A stretch of 64,000 bases of DNA. Origin: Trichobilharzia szidati. Its lineage: Eukaryota > Platyhelminthes > Trematoda > Strigeidida > Schistosomatidae. The stretch spans positions 174,447,868 to 174,511,867 of the forward strand of contig OX235279.1 in the NCBI GenBank assembly GCA_944472155.2, given 5' to 3'. The notes below the pieces were generated by a model. It was given only the letters and a program-made list of their open reading frames with translations, was not told the DNA's origin and did not search any database. Positions within the stretch are counted from its first letter, which is position 1, and each line of letters starts with the position of its first letter. The translations under genes and the position numbers were made by a program. Of this stretch, positions 32,166 to 43,082 are shown in pieces.

Positions 32166-32414
32166 TGGGAATTTTCCATGAAACCCATAAAAGTCTTACA
32201 ATGAAGGCATATTCAATATCCATTTTGTGAAAAATGAGTGGCCTGTGAAGAAATTCTCCCACTGAATTCTTCTTCTTATTACGCCAATCAAATGTGGTTG
32301 GGCATTGCAGCTAGTGACCAACAGTCTACTCTATATAGTCCATCAAGTTGTATCCGCTAAACTGTCAGTGAAGTTGACAAGTGAACTGAAAGATTTTAGA
32401 ATTCACGCGTCGAT
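32166..32414. other. No gene recognised
   Basis: Short AT-rich stretch. Confidence 0.4.
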
Positions 32415-32575
32415 GGATTACATCTCAATGACTGAATAGTAGCACGCTTACCTTGAGACCAGAAGGTCCCAAGTTCGATTCCTGGTCGAGTCATTTATTC
32501 TTACCAATGACTAAATAGCTTCCCTGTAATCCTTGGTTTTTAATGATTCTCTCGCATATATTGGTTTCTGATGAA
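32415..32575 (+). mobile_element. SINE-1 fragment
   Basis: Contains tgaatagtagcacgcttacc, ggtcccaagttcgattcc (B box) and the tail aatgattctctcgcatatat-like sequence. The hammerhead is deleted or unrecognisable. Confidence 0.6.
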
Positions 32576-32643
32576 ATCTCGAGTGACAACGATAAAATTA
32601 CCTTTAAACCAACACTTAAAAATTATGAAAAGGATAAAACGTT

Positions 32644-32684
32644 CAGCGAAGAGACTCTTTTCGGCGAATTCATTCACATAGCTG
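32644..32684 (-). ncRNA. PLE-i hammerhead-like module, left end
   Basis: Element sense: CAGC pairs with GCTG (stem I); a GTGAAT/ATTCGC hairpin fits stem II; GAAA box; AAGAGTCTCTT near-palindromic stem III. The CUGANGA box is not recognisable. Confidence 0.45.
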
Positions 32685-33159
32685 TGCAATCGCATTTATA
32701 TATAATTATTTGTGTGTGTATGTGTACATGAGGTTTGTCAAGTTTAGATAATTGATCAGGTAATACAGAATGATCTAATATAGAAACAAGGTTAATCTGA
32801 GGGCAACTAAAATAAGACTGAGTTAGTAAGTTAGACGACGTAATATAATTGACTAAAATGTTTCAATTTAGATCAGGGGTAGAGGTAATTACAGGTAGAG
32901 ACTAGGTAGAAGTGGGGTAGAGAATAATGCCATTTAAATTAGAACTGAAATTGAGCAAATAAGTTGGATGACGTAACATGAATGACTAGAAATTGAGCGT
33001 TGTTCAAGTCAGTAACAGTGCTGGTGAGGTGTAGAAATTAAATCGGGGGGGGGGGGTAGTGAACAAGAACTGAGAAGACAAAATAATACTAATGAAGAGA
33101 CAGAAAAAAAGATTAGGTAGAATTTACTAATCGGGTAATAAGATAGATTACGTCCATTG

Positions 33160-33345
33160 CAAGTGTAGTGATTGAACGAACTTCTGTATGCAGAGTTCAG
33201 GACTTAGCGAGTGAATCGCCATTACTTCTGCAGTTTGAAGAAGTCTGATTTGTACACCTTTAGGAAGACTACTTCTTACTCTGTTGACGACTAAGAAGTT
33301 TGTTTGGGTTGTAGCTTGGTGTCCGGATTCTATCAGATCAGATCC
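33160..33345 (-). pseudogene. PLE-i C-terminal tail codons
   Basis: An in-frame 60-codon remnant ending in a stop: LIESGHQATTQTNFLVVNRV, PKGVQIRLLQTAEVMAIHS and LCIQKFVQSLHLQW. This is the common PLE ending (AEA-AI-----LCIQKK-VQSL-LPWP) that follows the GIY-YIG domain. The GIY-YIG core itself is not in this copy. Confidence 0.8.
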
Positions 33346-33419
33346 TGATCAATTATCTAAACTTGACAAACCTCATGTACACATACACACACAAATAATT
33401 ATATATAAATGCGACTGTA

Positions 33420-33460
33420 CAGCTATGTGAATGAATTCGCCGAAAAGAGTCTCTTCGCTG
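33420..33460 (+). ncRNA. PLE-i hammerhead-like module, right end
   Basis: Mirror of 32644-32684 with the same CAGC/GCTG closing pairs, GAAA and AAGAGTCTCTT. Confidence 0.45.
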
Positions 33461-33599
33461 AACGTCTTATCTTTTTCATATGACTCAATGGGGATTTTCA
33501 AGCTATTTACAAATTAGTGGAATGACTTGAAACACCTGCTGAAAACCTAAAAAGTTCTAACAAAGAAAAATTCCGTGCGATACTCCTCTATGCAATCAT

Positions 33600-33855
33600 T
33601 TTCAATAAATTTTGTTATTGCTTTACCTACTGAGTGAAATACGCGGCTTCAAGCTTTGATTTTTTTAGCAGAGATAGTGTTATCTTTTATATAGTGGGGT
33701 TACTAGCCCAGCGCCTGACTTTAACTGTTCTTCAAGGCTGACTGTCGGCTAGTAAACTAGGCAGGGTGTCGGAGTGAGCCATCCTGAGGGACGTTTGAAC
33801 TCGGAACATATGCGTCCGGCAAGCATTCTACCATTGGACCATCGAAGCACTTTGA
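33600..33855 (-). mobile_element. SINE-2 copy, diverged
   Basis: Minus-strand order: head gtgcttcgatggtccaatgg, tRNA-like middle, B-box-like gagttcaaacgtc, body with ggttactagcccagcgcctg, tail near 33630. Several indels. Confidence 0.6.
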
Positions 33856-33859
33856 TAAG

Positions 33860-34236
33860 TCAATTCTTCAATGTATACACTGAAACATAATCAACTAAAA
33901 ATGTTCCCTGTATTTCAGTTAAGTACGAGTTAGTTGATTTTGAAGTAGATACGGTCACCTGTTAACTACTGGTTTGCAGTCAAGCAGATTATGTTTGATA
34001 TAAGAATAAGGCAAATTTATCGATACTCAGTGCCTGTCTAAAAGCCTGGAGGACACAGAAGAATTACTATTCTCAGTCTGAATTACACCTTTACTACTTT
34101 TTGTAGATATCCGAGAGTGACATGGAAGAGATCATGTGTGCAGGAGGAGGAGGAGAAGGATGAAATGATAGCACTTATAAACAACCATGGAGCTAGCTGA
34201 AAAGGGGATTGTTGGAGCCCCATGATCCACTCAAAA
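33860..34236. other. LINE-E-like debris, otherwise nothing
   Basis: 34065-34235 contains gagtgacatggaagagatca and an agg-rich stretch similar to the LINE-E 3' part (52.44 kb). The remainder is unremarkable. Confidence 0.4.
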
Positions 34237-34237
34237 C

Positions 34238-34380
34238 AGTGGGAGCGTACTGCTGATGATTCGCAAACTGGGACAAAATAGCTGTCCAGTAAGTACTGCA
34301 GAGCTAGTTTTCAATGGTTCTCTAACTGATATCAACAATATGATCTTATCTGAAACACATACAATCCCCACAAACTAATG
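34238..34380 (+). mobile_element. SINE-1 fragment with intact CTGATGA
   Basis: Starts inside the unit, just before the hammerhead. Contains GTACTG, core CTGATGA (34253-34259), a broken stem II, AAAA for GAAA, tagctgtccagtaagtactg and the tail ttctctaactgatatcaa. Confidence 0.7.
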
Positions 34381-34768
34381 CAGTTGAGATTGACCAGGTG
34401 TTAACTCCTTCACACGTGGTACACATAGTGAACATCCTCAGAACTGCTAATACTCTAATAATCAATTAATTGCATTCTTCGGCTGCTTCGAGAGAAAAAG
34501 TTCCTTTTTATGACGACTTTGAAATGATTCTGTGCACAACCATTCCTGATTTTTTGTTGGTTTCCCTTTAAATTGCAGTTGTTTTATGACTTTTGTATCA
34601 TCACGCAATCACCAGTTACCCTTCTAGCCAACAAGGTCGTTCATAGTTCGTATTGATTCGATGTTAGTTTAAGAACACTGTTGTTGTTAATAACAGTGAT
34701 TCTTTAAATATGATGTATATATAAGTGTAGAACCTGATGAGAAAGTTATCGGAAAGAATATTCTTTAA
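34380..34768. repeat. Arm B, left piece, of the inverted duplication
   Basis: Reverse complement of about 25690-26075. Ends in the PLE terminus with a hammerhead-like module (34729-34767) whose AGAATATTCTTTA is the target of the PLE-f insertion. Confidence 0.85.
34755..34767. repeat. Left 13-bp target duplication of PLE-f
   Basis: AGAATATTCTTTA, repeated exactly at 36601-36613. The target is the palindromic stem III of another PLE's hammerhead-like module. Confidence 0.85.
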
Positions 34769-34806
34769 TTTAATAATTCCCATTGTAGCACTAAGATCAC
34801 AATATT

Positions 34807-34849
34807 CAGCGAAGAGACTCTTTCCAACAACGAATTTATTATCAAGCTG
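34807..34849 (-). ncRNA. PLE-f hammerhead-like module, left end
   Basis: Element sense: CAGC/GCTG closing pairs, a TTGATAA box in place of CUGANGA, GAAA, AAGAGTCTCTT. Degenerate core. The right copy (36560-36599) lacks the last three bases. Confidence 0.45.
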
Positions 34850-35229
34850 TACAATCGTATATATATGGTTTTTTATACAAAATTTATATCCGGTGAGGGA
34901 ATTAAGTCAAAGGTGTGAATACATGAAATAATAATAGTATGAAATGCAATTAAAATATTTGTGATTGTAATCATAGTTTAATGTCAAGTGACAAAATAAT
35001 TAATGTCATATATAGAATAATACATAAGGTGTATAGAATTTTGGAAAGGGGTACATAATTATAAGATCAGTAGACGAATATAAAGTGTTACATAAAATGG
35101 TGTGAAATTTGATAAGACAGAATTAAATATTGTAAAGATATAAAAATATAAAAATGAATAATTTTGGGTTTACAATGTCAAGTGGGTCAAGTGGAAAAGA
35201 TTCACAGTGAGAATAGTAATAATAGCTGA

Positions 35230-35935
35230 GTGCCTATCCCCAGGAAAAGGAACGTAATTCATTCGCTTTGCTATAGGATAAGGAAAATTTGTAGTTCTGA
35301 TTCCGTTAACTCGGAACTTGACTTCTTAAAAGCCACGCTCGCAGAAAACGGTTACCTTAACCGATTTATTGACAGCAACATGAAAGATAAGCAGTCTAAA
35401 CTGGTCACCGACACAGTTCCAAAGAAAACCTTATTCATGAACTTGGAATTCAAAGGTGATCAAGCCTCAGATATGCTCAAAAATCGTCTCTCTAAATCAG
35501 TCAGTAAGACGTTCTATGCAGCAAAATTACATATGACGTTCACTAGCAGCAAGTTGTTCTCTACTTCTGTAAAAGATAAGCTCCCCGTCTGGCTGCCTCC
35601 ATGTGCATCTATCAGTTCACCTGCTTTTGTGGAGGAAGGTACATTGGCCGTAGCCAGATGACGCTTTCCACACAGATACGAGAACATATTCCAGCATGGT
35701 TTTACAAGGGAGAAAGGAAGTGTGCGCGAAGCTCTATTTTGGAACACCTGATCGACTTCTGTCAACCCTGACCGTGATTTTGAGATCATAAATAGAATCC
35801 ATACTAACTTCCCGCGTTTTCTTCGTTACAGACTTCTAAATACAGCTGAGGCCTTGGTAATTCATGACTTTAAGCCAGACCTTTGTGTACAAAAGAAGTA
35901 TGTACAATCCCTACTTCTGCCTTGGCCTTAGAGGG
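35230..35935 (+). pseudogene. PLE-f linker and GIY-YIG domain, two frameshifts
   Basis: First frame (to ~35610): NSELDFLKATLAENGYLNRF (RT thumb end), VPKKTLFMNLEFKGDQASDM, KTFYAAKLHMTF, KDKLP. It then shifts by one: SMCIYQFTCFCGGRYIGRSQ, STQIREHIPAWFYKGERK (nuclease core YIG, R, EH intact). A second shift near 35765 leads to the C-terminal FLRYRLLNTAEALVIHDF, LCVQKKYVQSLLLPWP and a stop. No RT palm. It is surprising that arms are identical while the gene is broken, so the copy was broken before it moved and was mobilised in trans. Confidence 0.85.
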
Positions 35936-36009
35936 ATAGACATTTATTTATTTTGTTTATTTAGTTATTCTATGTACTTTTCCCTTATTACTACTATTAT
36001 TAATAATTT

Positions 36010-36180
36010 TATTATCAGTTAGAGAACCATTGAAAACCAGGGAGTACTGGACAGCTGCTGTTTCATCCTAGTTTGGGAATCATCGGCAGTACGCACCCAC
36101 TCTAACTGATATCAGTCCGTGATCAACTCCTAAAACATAACTAATCCTTACAAAACAAACTTTAGAAAATATTATTATCA
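36010..36180 (-). mobile_element. SINE-1 fragment inside PLE-f
   Basis: Minus-strand pieces cagttagagaaccattgaaa, ggagtactggacagctgct, decayed hammerhead (core CCGATGA), then a jump to ctctaactgatatcagtccg in plus orientation. The tRNA-like part is deleted. Confidence 0.7.
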
Positions 36181-36559
36181 TTATTACTATTACTATTCTC
36201 ACTGTGAATCTTTTCCACTTGACCCACTTGACATTGTAAACCCAAAATTATTCATTTTTATATTTTTATATCTTTACAATATTTAATTCTGTCTTATCAA
36301 ATTTCACACCATTTTATGTAACACTTTATATTCGTCTACTGATCTTATAATTATGTACCCCTTTCCAAAATTCTATACACCTTATGTATTATTCTATATA
36401 TGACATTAATTATTTTGTCACTTGACATTAAACTATGATTACAATCACAAATATTTTAATTGCATTTCATACTATTATTATTTCATGTATTCACACCTTT
36501 GACTTAATTCCCTCACCGGATATAAATTTTGTATAAAAAACCATATATATACGATTGTA

Positions 36560-36599
36560 CAGCTTGATAATAAATTCGTTGTTGGAAAGAGTCTCTTCG
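36560..36599 (+). ncRNA. PLE-f hammerhead-like module, right end
   Basis: Mirror of 34807-34849, truncated at the insertion junction. Confidence 0.4.
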
Positions 36600-36600
36600 T

Positions 36601-37355
36601 AGAATATTCTTTACTCAATGTTTTTACTGTCTATGTATTGAGTGGAATAGCGAAAGAATGAATTAATTCATTAACTCAATTATCAGTGAGGTTCATCCAG
36701 TTGGGTGTGAGAATGGAGTTCCCAGCGATGACATTGGTTGGTGGTCGCCCTAAAACTCACAAATTGGTAGAAGTTGGAATTCATGGGCGATTGAATCTGT
36801 TCCTGGTGGCTGAATTGTCTACGAGTTCGACTTGTAACCGGAAGGCTCTTGGTTTGAGATACAGTGTGTTCGTACTGGCGATGAGTCACCAACTAGTACT
36901 AAATGGCTGTCCAGTAAGTACTGCAGTGCTGGTTTTTTCAACAGTTATCTAAATGATATCAATTTGTGGCCTAACCCGAAACACATCGAGTCCTAACAAT
37001 CTAATTTTTGGAAAATAATAATAATGTATCTGTCTCAAAAATTCTGGATATCTCATTCATTGTTGCTTTGTTCTCGCATTTATGTTCACTATCCTGTTTA
37101 GATAAAACTGTATTAGGAAAGACCTTTGGACATATTTGAATAAATTGTTCATTTCAATGTGCAAATCTGGGTACTAGACAGTTGAAAGCATTCAGTGAGG
37201 CCATACACTCAAAAAAAGATAAAGAAAATAACAAAATGCAATTGTACCACTGGATTGTTTATCTGTAGAAATAATAATAATAAAGGTAACAATTTCAGCC
37301 TTAATCTGTTTGTACGCTTTTTATGACTAGTAGTCGAGTTTATTTATTTCTTGTT
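36601..37355. repeat. Arm B, right piece, of the inverted duplication
   Basis: Reverse complement of about 24930-25695. Holds SINE-1b at 36686-36960 (+). The first 13 bases are the right target duplication of PLE-f. Confidence 0.85.
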
Positions 37356-37537
37356 TTTTTTTTAAAAAAAGACAGTTTCTGAGATATTTGTTTTTGCAGG
37401 AAAAAATGCAGTAAACGATCACTGATTCATAAATATTTTATGACTTTTTACTGGTGTGAAAAAACATTCTGCACACATATTTGTTTTGAACAGATAAAAT
37501 TTTGGAAATAAATTTAAAAAAATAGTTTATTTGTGCA

Positions 37538-37908
37538 AAGTGCTTTTTCAAGTATTAGCTTGTAGGGATTTGATTGTTTGGTCACAGGATTTCATCATGA
37601 ACTGACATCGGTTAGAGGAAAACCTGGGAGTACTGGACAGCTATCTCGTCCCAGTGAATTGGCAGAAGTTGGGATTCATGAGTTGGACATTGGATAGAGT
37701 CCCAGTGGCTTAATGGTCTACGAGCTAGCTCACCTTTTAACCCAAAGGTCCTGGGTTCGAACCAATGTAGTGGTGGTGGGTGCATACTGATGAAGAGTCA
37801 CTCCTAAACTAGGACGAAACGGCTGGCCGTCCAGTATTACATGGATGGTTTTCCAATCGTTCTCTGCCTCATGTCATTTGATGATAAAATCCTGTCACAG
37901 AGATGCTT
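37538..37908 (+). mobile_element. SINE-1 with inverted 5' domain
   Basis: Left part (37538-37650) is the 3' domain in minus orientation. At 37651 (agtgaattggcagaagttgg) it flips to plus: A box tggcttaatggtctacgag, B box gggttcgaacc (37753-37763), hammerhead 37784-37840, 3' domain to 37905. A possible short duplication tgctttt flanks both ends. Confidence 0.8.
37784..37840 (+). ncRNA. Hammerhead module in SINE-1 (C3A variant)
   Basis: Core ATGAAGA, stem II GTC...GGAC with a 3-base insertion, GAAA, stem III ACGGC-tg-GCCGT (compensatory changes keep self-pairing). Base 3 is A. Confidence 0.65.
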
Positions 37909-37909
37909 T

Positions 37910-38590
37910 TCCTTATTCATCACTGGTACAAAGGTTTTCAGTGATCACAACGGGTATATCAGAACTGAACTTCAGCAACAAACAGAATTGATGTTGTACG
38001 AGACAAAGTGTGTGTTACAGGAGAACTTTATTTAATGTGTTCCTCCTTATATAACCCTAAATATTGCTGCAATGATTGACAAGCACCTTCCCTGGCCAAC
38101 ATTGGAATATTAATCAAAATTTGAGTGCGAGACATATGACGATATGGGTCCATTACTCGTCATTAATTGAGGTGTTTAAGAAATATGCTTAACCACAGCC
38201 TTCTTCAACGAGGAGTGTTAGGTGAAATGCAATTTGATTGGAATTGTGTTACGGGGCATCAGATGAAACTATGACCACAGCTGATGAAGATAGTGTTCAT
38301 TATTGTTATTTATTTTTGTAGGTGTATTATTTTTCTGTTCTGTTGGCTCCTCGTGGTACTTACTGATAAGCATTAGTTTGAGGCTGATTATAGATATGGC
38401 TCAAGATTTTGCACAATGAAGCAGATATATTCACCCGTTGTTGTCTCCTAAATCCTGAGAATATCCATCCAAAACCTTCCTTAGACTTTCAGCCGGTCCA
38501 AAGCCTTGAAAAGAGGGAAGTTTTGACGTGGTTTTCTTGAGACCTTACTCTGAAAAGTCAATGTGATTGCCACAGAAACTTCAAAGCACA
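37910..38590. other. No gene recognised
   Basis: Mixed sequence without recognisable motifs. Confidence 0.4.
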
Positions 38591-38599
38591 GGAGAAATA

Positions 38600-40045
38600 A
38601 AATTATTCTTTGATGCTATTGGGAAGACTCTTCAATTCGAGGACGGTTGATGCCTTATGGTGAAAGCCTTTGGTGAGAAGACATCTCTCAGAATATAATG
38701 GATTCAGGAAGAAAGAGTCATGCATGTCCAAACCAAGTTCACTTTTAACAGTTTGAAAAAATTCGGGCATTGGGTATATGATATTCATTATAATAAAGGT
38801 TTTTGTATTTCCCAATGAATGAATGAACAACAAAACGATATTGTTGTGTTTACTGACGTTTAGCTATTCAATGCTGCTGCTAATAGCTTTATCAAAGTAT
38901 TATCAAACCGGAATTTACAAAATCTCAGCATATATATAACAAAGAGTTAAGAGGTGAGAAAATAGACTTCGGTCAAGTTAAAGGGATACATTGAAAGTCG
39001 AAATAACAATGAATATCACTAAACCAAATAACAAAGGTAATAGTACATCTGTTATGGTATCAAAATAAAGTTAACTAACTTGATCATCGTTTGTCTGTCT
39101 GGGGTCATTTTTCGTTGTCAAGTTGGCCATTTGGTAAAGATAACAAAACCAAGTGTAGATTGTTGGATTTGATAGGTGTGTAAAATTATAAAAGCAATGT
39201 GTGTTTACATAGTGAACTTGCTTATCACATTCGTGTTGATTTTGTCACTTCATGGGGCAAGGGACGGAGGTGTTGTAACCAGGTCAGATTCCGTTTTACT
39301 CCATCATTCCTATTCAGACAATTTTGATTCCACTTGATATGAAGTGCTTCTGATATTAGACGTTCTTTGTGATTTCTGAAGTTTTTCTAGATTATTTCAA
39401 TATTGTCAAAATCGATTTTGTGGCCTGATTCTATAGCGTGTAGACGAGCTATGGCTGATGATTTTTCAAGTTTTCTAGTTCAGCCGGATTTCCCGGTAGT
39501 CGAAGAGATGCTCTACGGTGTTCATTTCTTATGATTTTGATTTCTCGAAATGTTTGTCCGATGTATATCGTATCAAATTCCAAGCGTTTTATTTTATAGA
39601 CACACTTAGATAGAGAATCTTTATGTAAACACACTACTTTTATAATTTTACACACCTATCAAATCCAACAGTCTACACTTGGTTTTGTTATCTTTACCAA
39701 ATGGCCAACTTGACAACGAAAAATGCCCTCAGACTGACGAACGATGATCAAGTTAGTAAACTTTATTTTGATACCATAACAGATGTACTATTACCTTTGT
39801 TATTTGGTCTAGTGTTATTCATTGTTATTTTTGTCTTTCAATATGTCCTTTTAACTTGACCGAAGTCTATTTTCTCACCTCTTAACTCTTTGTTATATAT
39901 ATGCTGAGATTTTGTAAATTCTGGTTTGATAATACTTTGATAAAGCTATTAGCAGCATTAAATAGAGAAGCGTCAGTAAAAACGAGATCGTTTTGTTTTC
40001 CATTCGTTGGGAAATACAAAAACCTTTATTATAAAAAAGAGTCAT
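38600..40045 (-). mobile_element. PLE-c with long inverted termini around a GIY-YIG core
   Basis: Inverted ends 38791-39200 and about 39640-40045 (~400 bp, small indels) enclose a minus-strand GIY-YIG fragment. The same termini make the empty fold-back at 5.77-6.37 kb. Left of the arm, an open minus-strand frame (38603-38870) reads IIYPMPEFFQTVKSEL, also found at 6.33 kb, so it probably belongs to the element. Confidence 0.82.
39236..39660 (-). pseudogene. PLE-c GIY-YIG domain
   Basis: CVYKIKRLEFDTIYIGQTF, REIKIIRNEHRRASLRLPG, then after a stop or shift: AIARLHAIESGHKIDFDNIE and LISEALHIKWN. Nuclease signature YIG, R, EH is intact and the C-terminal half is out of frame. No RT. Confidence 0.78.
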
Positions 40046-40580
40046 TTTTGATTCGAATTGTAACAATGCATTATATGGCTATCGAATGGAGCTTGTAAGA
40101 TTAGTCAACCTTCTGCTTTAACTCCGTGGACTATGAAAAGGTCTTTAACAGTGTCAAGTGAGAAGTATTCTGGCAGCTCCTTCATCTCTATAGAGTGTAG
40201 TGTCCACTGACATTCATGTACTGCATTTCACAGTTACATGATGATGCCATATACCAAGTAATTCACAGCGGTGACTTCACCGGTTGTCCTCCTCAATATG
40301 ATAGACCAGATCATGCAGATGAAGTCAAAGATGGATTAGACATAGACTGAAGTGAAGGCTGCGTAACATTACACACCAGATCATTGATTGAAAGTAGTAA
40401 CAGGTTGGTCGTCTGTCAGAGATATGGTGGAGATGATAGCAGGAGGGGGTAAAAGCTTGTAGGTAGATGTGTAGAGAGATGACAGTAATGTTAGAGAACA
40501 GAACCATTTGGTGATGTGCTGATGAAGCCCCACATTCCACTCGGAACTTGCGGAGTGAGAGTGATAATCCATTCAAAGTA
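40046..40580 (+). pseudogene. LINE-E-type RT fragment and 3' end
   Basis: 40115-40340 reads, across frames, as an RT finger-to-palm piece: VDYEKVFNSVK-like, then DDAIYQVIHSGDFTGCP. It then jumps to a C-terminal/3' UTR section ending gaagccccacattccactcgg. Internally deleted. Confidence 0.6.
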
Positions 40581-41100
40581 TGAGAAGTCCCAATTTCATG
40601 TAATTAAGAAAACATAAGTGTGAACAAAGACACCTCTCGTTGTAACTTCAATTCAAGGCTATAGAGTTATGTAGGGGGTTTGGTATATTCAAAGCAGATT
40701 GACAACAGAAGTCGAAGGTTATTGCCAGTCAGTTTAGCACCAAATCAAAGTGCATCAACTATAACTGCACATGAAAAGTTAAGGACAGCCTTACATAATC
40801 AAAAGGGTTGACAACTAATTAGTTGAGTGATGAATAAACGTTTGGATAGAGCTTAGTGCACAGTTATTGAGGAAAAAAAGGAAAAAATATGACTAAGACC
40901 ATCGTAGTAAAAGAGGCAGAATGAAACATTTTTGAACACAAAAATGAAATTTAGCCTTAAGGATTGCTATGGGCAGAATCCTCTTGAACGAATTGGTTTT
41001 ACTTCACATATGACTATGAATGAAGTCTCTGCTGATGCTGTATGACCAGGAGTAACAATATGCTCCAGAATTGAGCTGTTGACTGTTCTGGGTTCTCCTT
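40581..41100. other. No gene recognised
   Basis: Repeat-free by eye. Confidence 0.4.
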
Positions 41101-41104
41101 CCAA

Positions 41105-42060
41105 CCATCATGTTGGCATATGTGTAAAACTTGGGCACCGGGGTAGTAAGTAATTCCATATTAGTTTGTTTATTAGATGTATCACACAGTGAAACAGTAT
41201 TATTTACTGTTGTTCTTTTGTTTTAAAGGCTCCACAGGATTGATCCTGTAACCAACAAAGCTTGTTTCTAATTGAGTTTGTGGATGATTGAATGCCAGCC
41301 ACTTTTATTCCTGCGTAAGGTTTCCGGGGTTCCTTCCTTGTATAGAAACACTACAGTTGATTTAGATTCCTTATTGTTGGTGTTGTCATTATCTTGTACA
41401 TGTTTTACATGCATGTCGTCATATTATTGTTATTTTCACTATCACTACTATCATTATTTATTTTATTTTTACATTTCCCACAAACTCAATTAGAAAGAAG
41501 CTTTGTCAGATAAAGGATCAATCTTGTGGAGCCAATAAAACAAACAATTCAGTTTATTTAATACTCTGCCTGCAATGATTGTCAGGTCAAATACATAGGT
41601 CAAACTAGTGGAATAGTGGCAGTCAGACTAGCCGAGCATAAGAATCTAGATTTGTTAACCCGAAAAAAATAAGAAATTTGGAGAAGAGTTCAGCTATACC
41701 ACTCACTAAACGTGCAATAACTCACAACCATACAATAGGATGGATGGGATAAGATGACAATAACAGGGTGGAGAAAGAGATTGATAACAGAAGCTTTGTT
41801 TATCGAATCAACTGAGAGAGAATACGTGTGATAGAAATGATTCAACACCTGCCCAGATATCTGGAAAATTCTACTACCTCAACGACTACAAATTGGAGAG
41901 GACAAAGAAAACTATAAGACTAAAGTTTCGAAGTCGTGTGATTATAATTGATATGATTATCAACAATAAGTGAATTTCATTCGAAACATTGTCATCCAGT
42001 AAATAATACTGTTTCCCTGACTGTGTGATATATGTAATAAACAAACTGATATGGAATCAT
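41105..42060 (+). mobile_element. PLE-e, head-to-head rearranged copy
   Basis: Left end (41115-41222) is the inverted PLE-e terminus, followed by inverted coding sequence (41223-41460). It then flips near 41470 to the plus orientation through GIY-YIG codons and the normal terminus at 41990-42060. The edge gtgtaaaacttgggcac and tccatattagtttgtttatt match 30.65-30.70 kb. Confidence 0.8.
41545..41690 (+). pseudogene. PLE-e GIY-YIG core
   Basis: In one frame YSACNDCQVKYIGQTSG then VAVRLAEHKNLDLL: the C-x-x-C...YIG...R..EH signature is complete, but the protein is otherwise broken. The matching region in PLE-e at 57.6 kb is more mutated. Confidence 0.75.
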
Positions 42061-43080
42061 GTTGTTAAGTGTTCATGGGCGCATCTACACAATGTCCTGC
42101 TGGTATTGTCTGCGTTCTTAGCTCCACAGCAGCAGGTAAATTGGCAAATACATACTGAAGTTACCAACGGCGAGAACTTGTCTTTGAAGCATGGGTATAT
42201 ATATATCTTTATTTTGTGTACTTTCGTAAGTACAGTGATACCGTTAAGCGTAAAGTTCTTACCTTTTCTTCAATTGACTATTGTTGCTTGTTATCCGTTC
42301 TTATTTGTCCAATTCCCTATTGAACATCAAGCTGACTTCCTGCAGTATATATCCAGGCTTCATCAGACCATAGGAATAAAAACAAACTAAAATTTGAACA
42401 TAGTTGTGCCAATTTATTTGAATAGTTTTATAATTAACATTATTATTATTATTCTAGATACCAGCAGTGGGGTAACTATCTTATAAATATGGACGAAAAA
42501 TGGGTGCTGTTTAAGTGTGCCTACATATATATTAGAAGGAAAATGCACAACACCTACAGAGACTGGATGGTCCAGTTCGATTATAGACGATGAGTAAGGG
42601 AAGTTAATCATTAATCAAAGTTATTTATTACTGTTTGGTTGTTTTGCGTGGACATAGCAACGGGGTAGGGAGTGGGTGGGGGGTGAGTTAGCAGTGACTA
42701 ACATATAAGTTCATGTAAGATATTAACAGCAGTGTGACATTAATTACTTTAGAAGCTACGTGTCAGATTTCATCATCACAATGCCCAGTTGATATTAACA
42801 GGTTCTACGTCTGTATTGGTTAGTGCGCATTGTCCAATCCCATGTGAATTATCCACATCCTCAAAAGAATATTGATCAAGTCAACGATTCTGTTTAACAC
42901 ACGCAAGGCATAAAATGAAGATGTTTCTTCACGTTAATTGATTTGTCATTGACAAAATGTCATAAGTGCTGAAGAAGTAATTCTTTGCATTCTGCTAGTT
43001 ATTGTACTTTGAAGAAAACTTTTCGGTTGCTTCCAGTGCTTAAAAATCTCCTACTCACAGATATCCTGAAGGTGTTTTAA
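42061..43080. other. No gene recognised
   Basis: Includes a T-rich open frame of low significance (42025-42390) and a G-rich stretch at 42660-42690. Confidence 0.4.
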
Positions 43081-43082
43081 GA

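Larger units (their letters stand above)
32620..33485 (-). mobile_element. PLE-i with inverted termini
   Basis: Inverted ends (32620-32763 and 33349-33485, ~140 bp, ~95 percent by eye) around a ~580-bp core. The core codes on the minus strand for the C-terminal end of a PLE protein. Each end has a hammerhead-like block. A G12 run (33045-33056) lies inside. Confidence 0.82.
34768..36600 (+). mobile_element. PLE-f insertion with long identical inverted repeats
   Basis: 1833 bp between 13-bp duplications. Inverted arms 34807-35220 and 36188-36599 (about 412 bp) show no difference that I could find by eye, so this is a recent event or the arms are being homogenised. The centre holds the C-terminal part of a PLE protein with two frameshifts, and a captured SINE-1 fragment (36010-36180). 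Terminal hammerhead-like blocks sit at both ends. Non-autonomous. Confidence 0.9.

Noticed and set aside
24930..37355. Large inverted-repeat DNA transposon with A and B arms as its termini
   Set aside because: The arms contain unrelated SINE and PLE pieces in the same order and no transposase lies between them; a segmental duplication explains it better.
42025..42390. 121-codon hydrophobic frame
   Set aside because: Starts inside the PLE-e terminus and is T-rich; no family motif, so likely chance.
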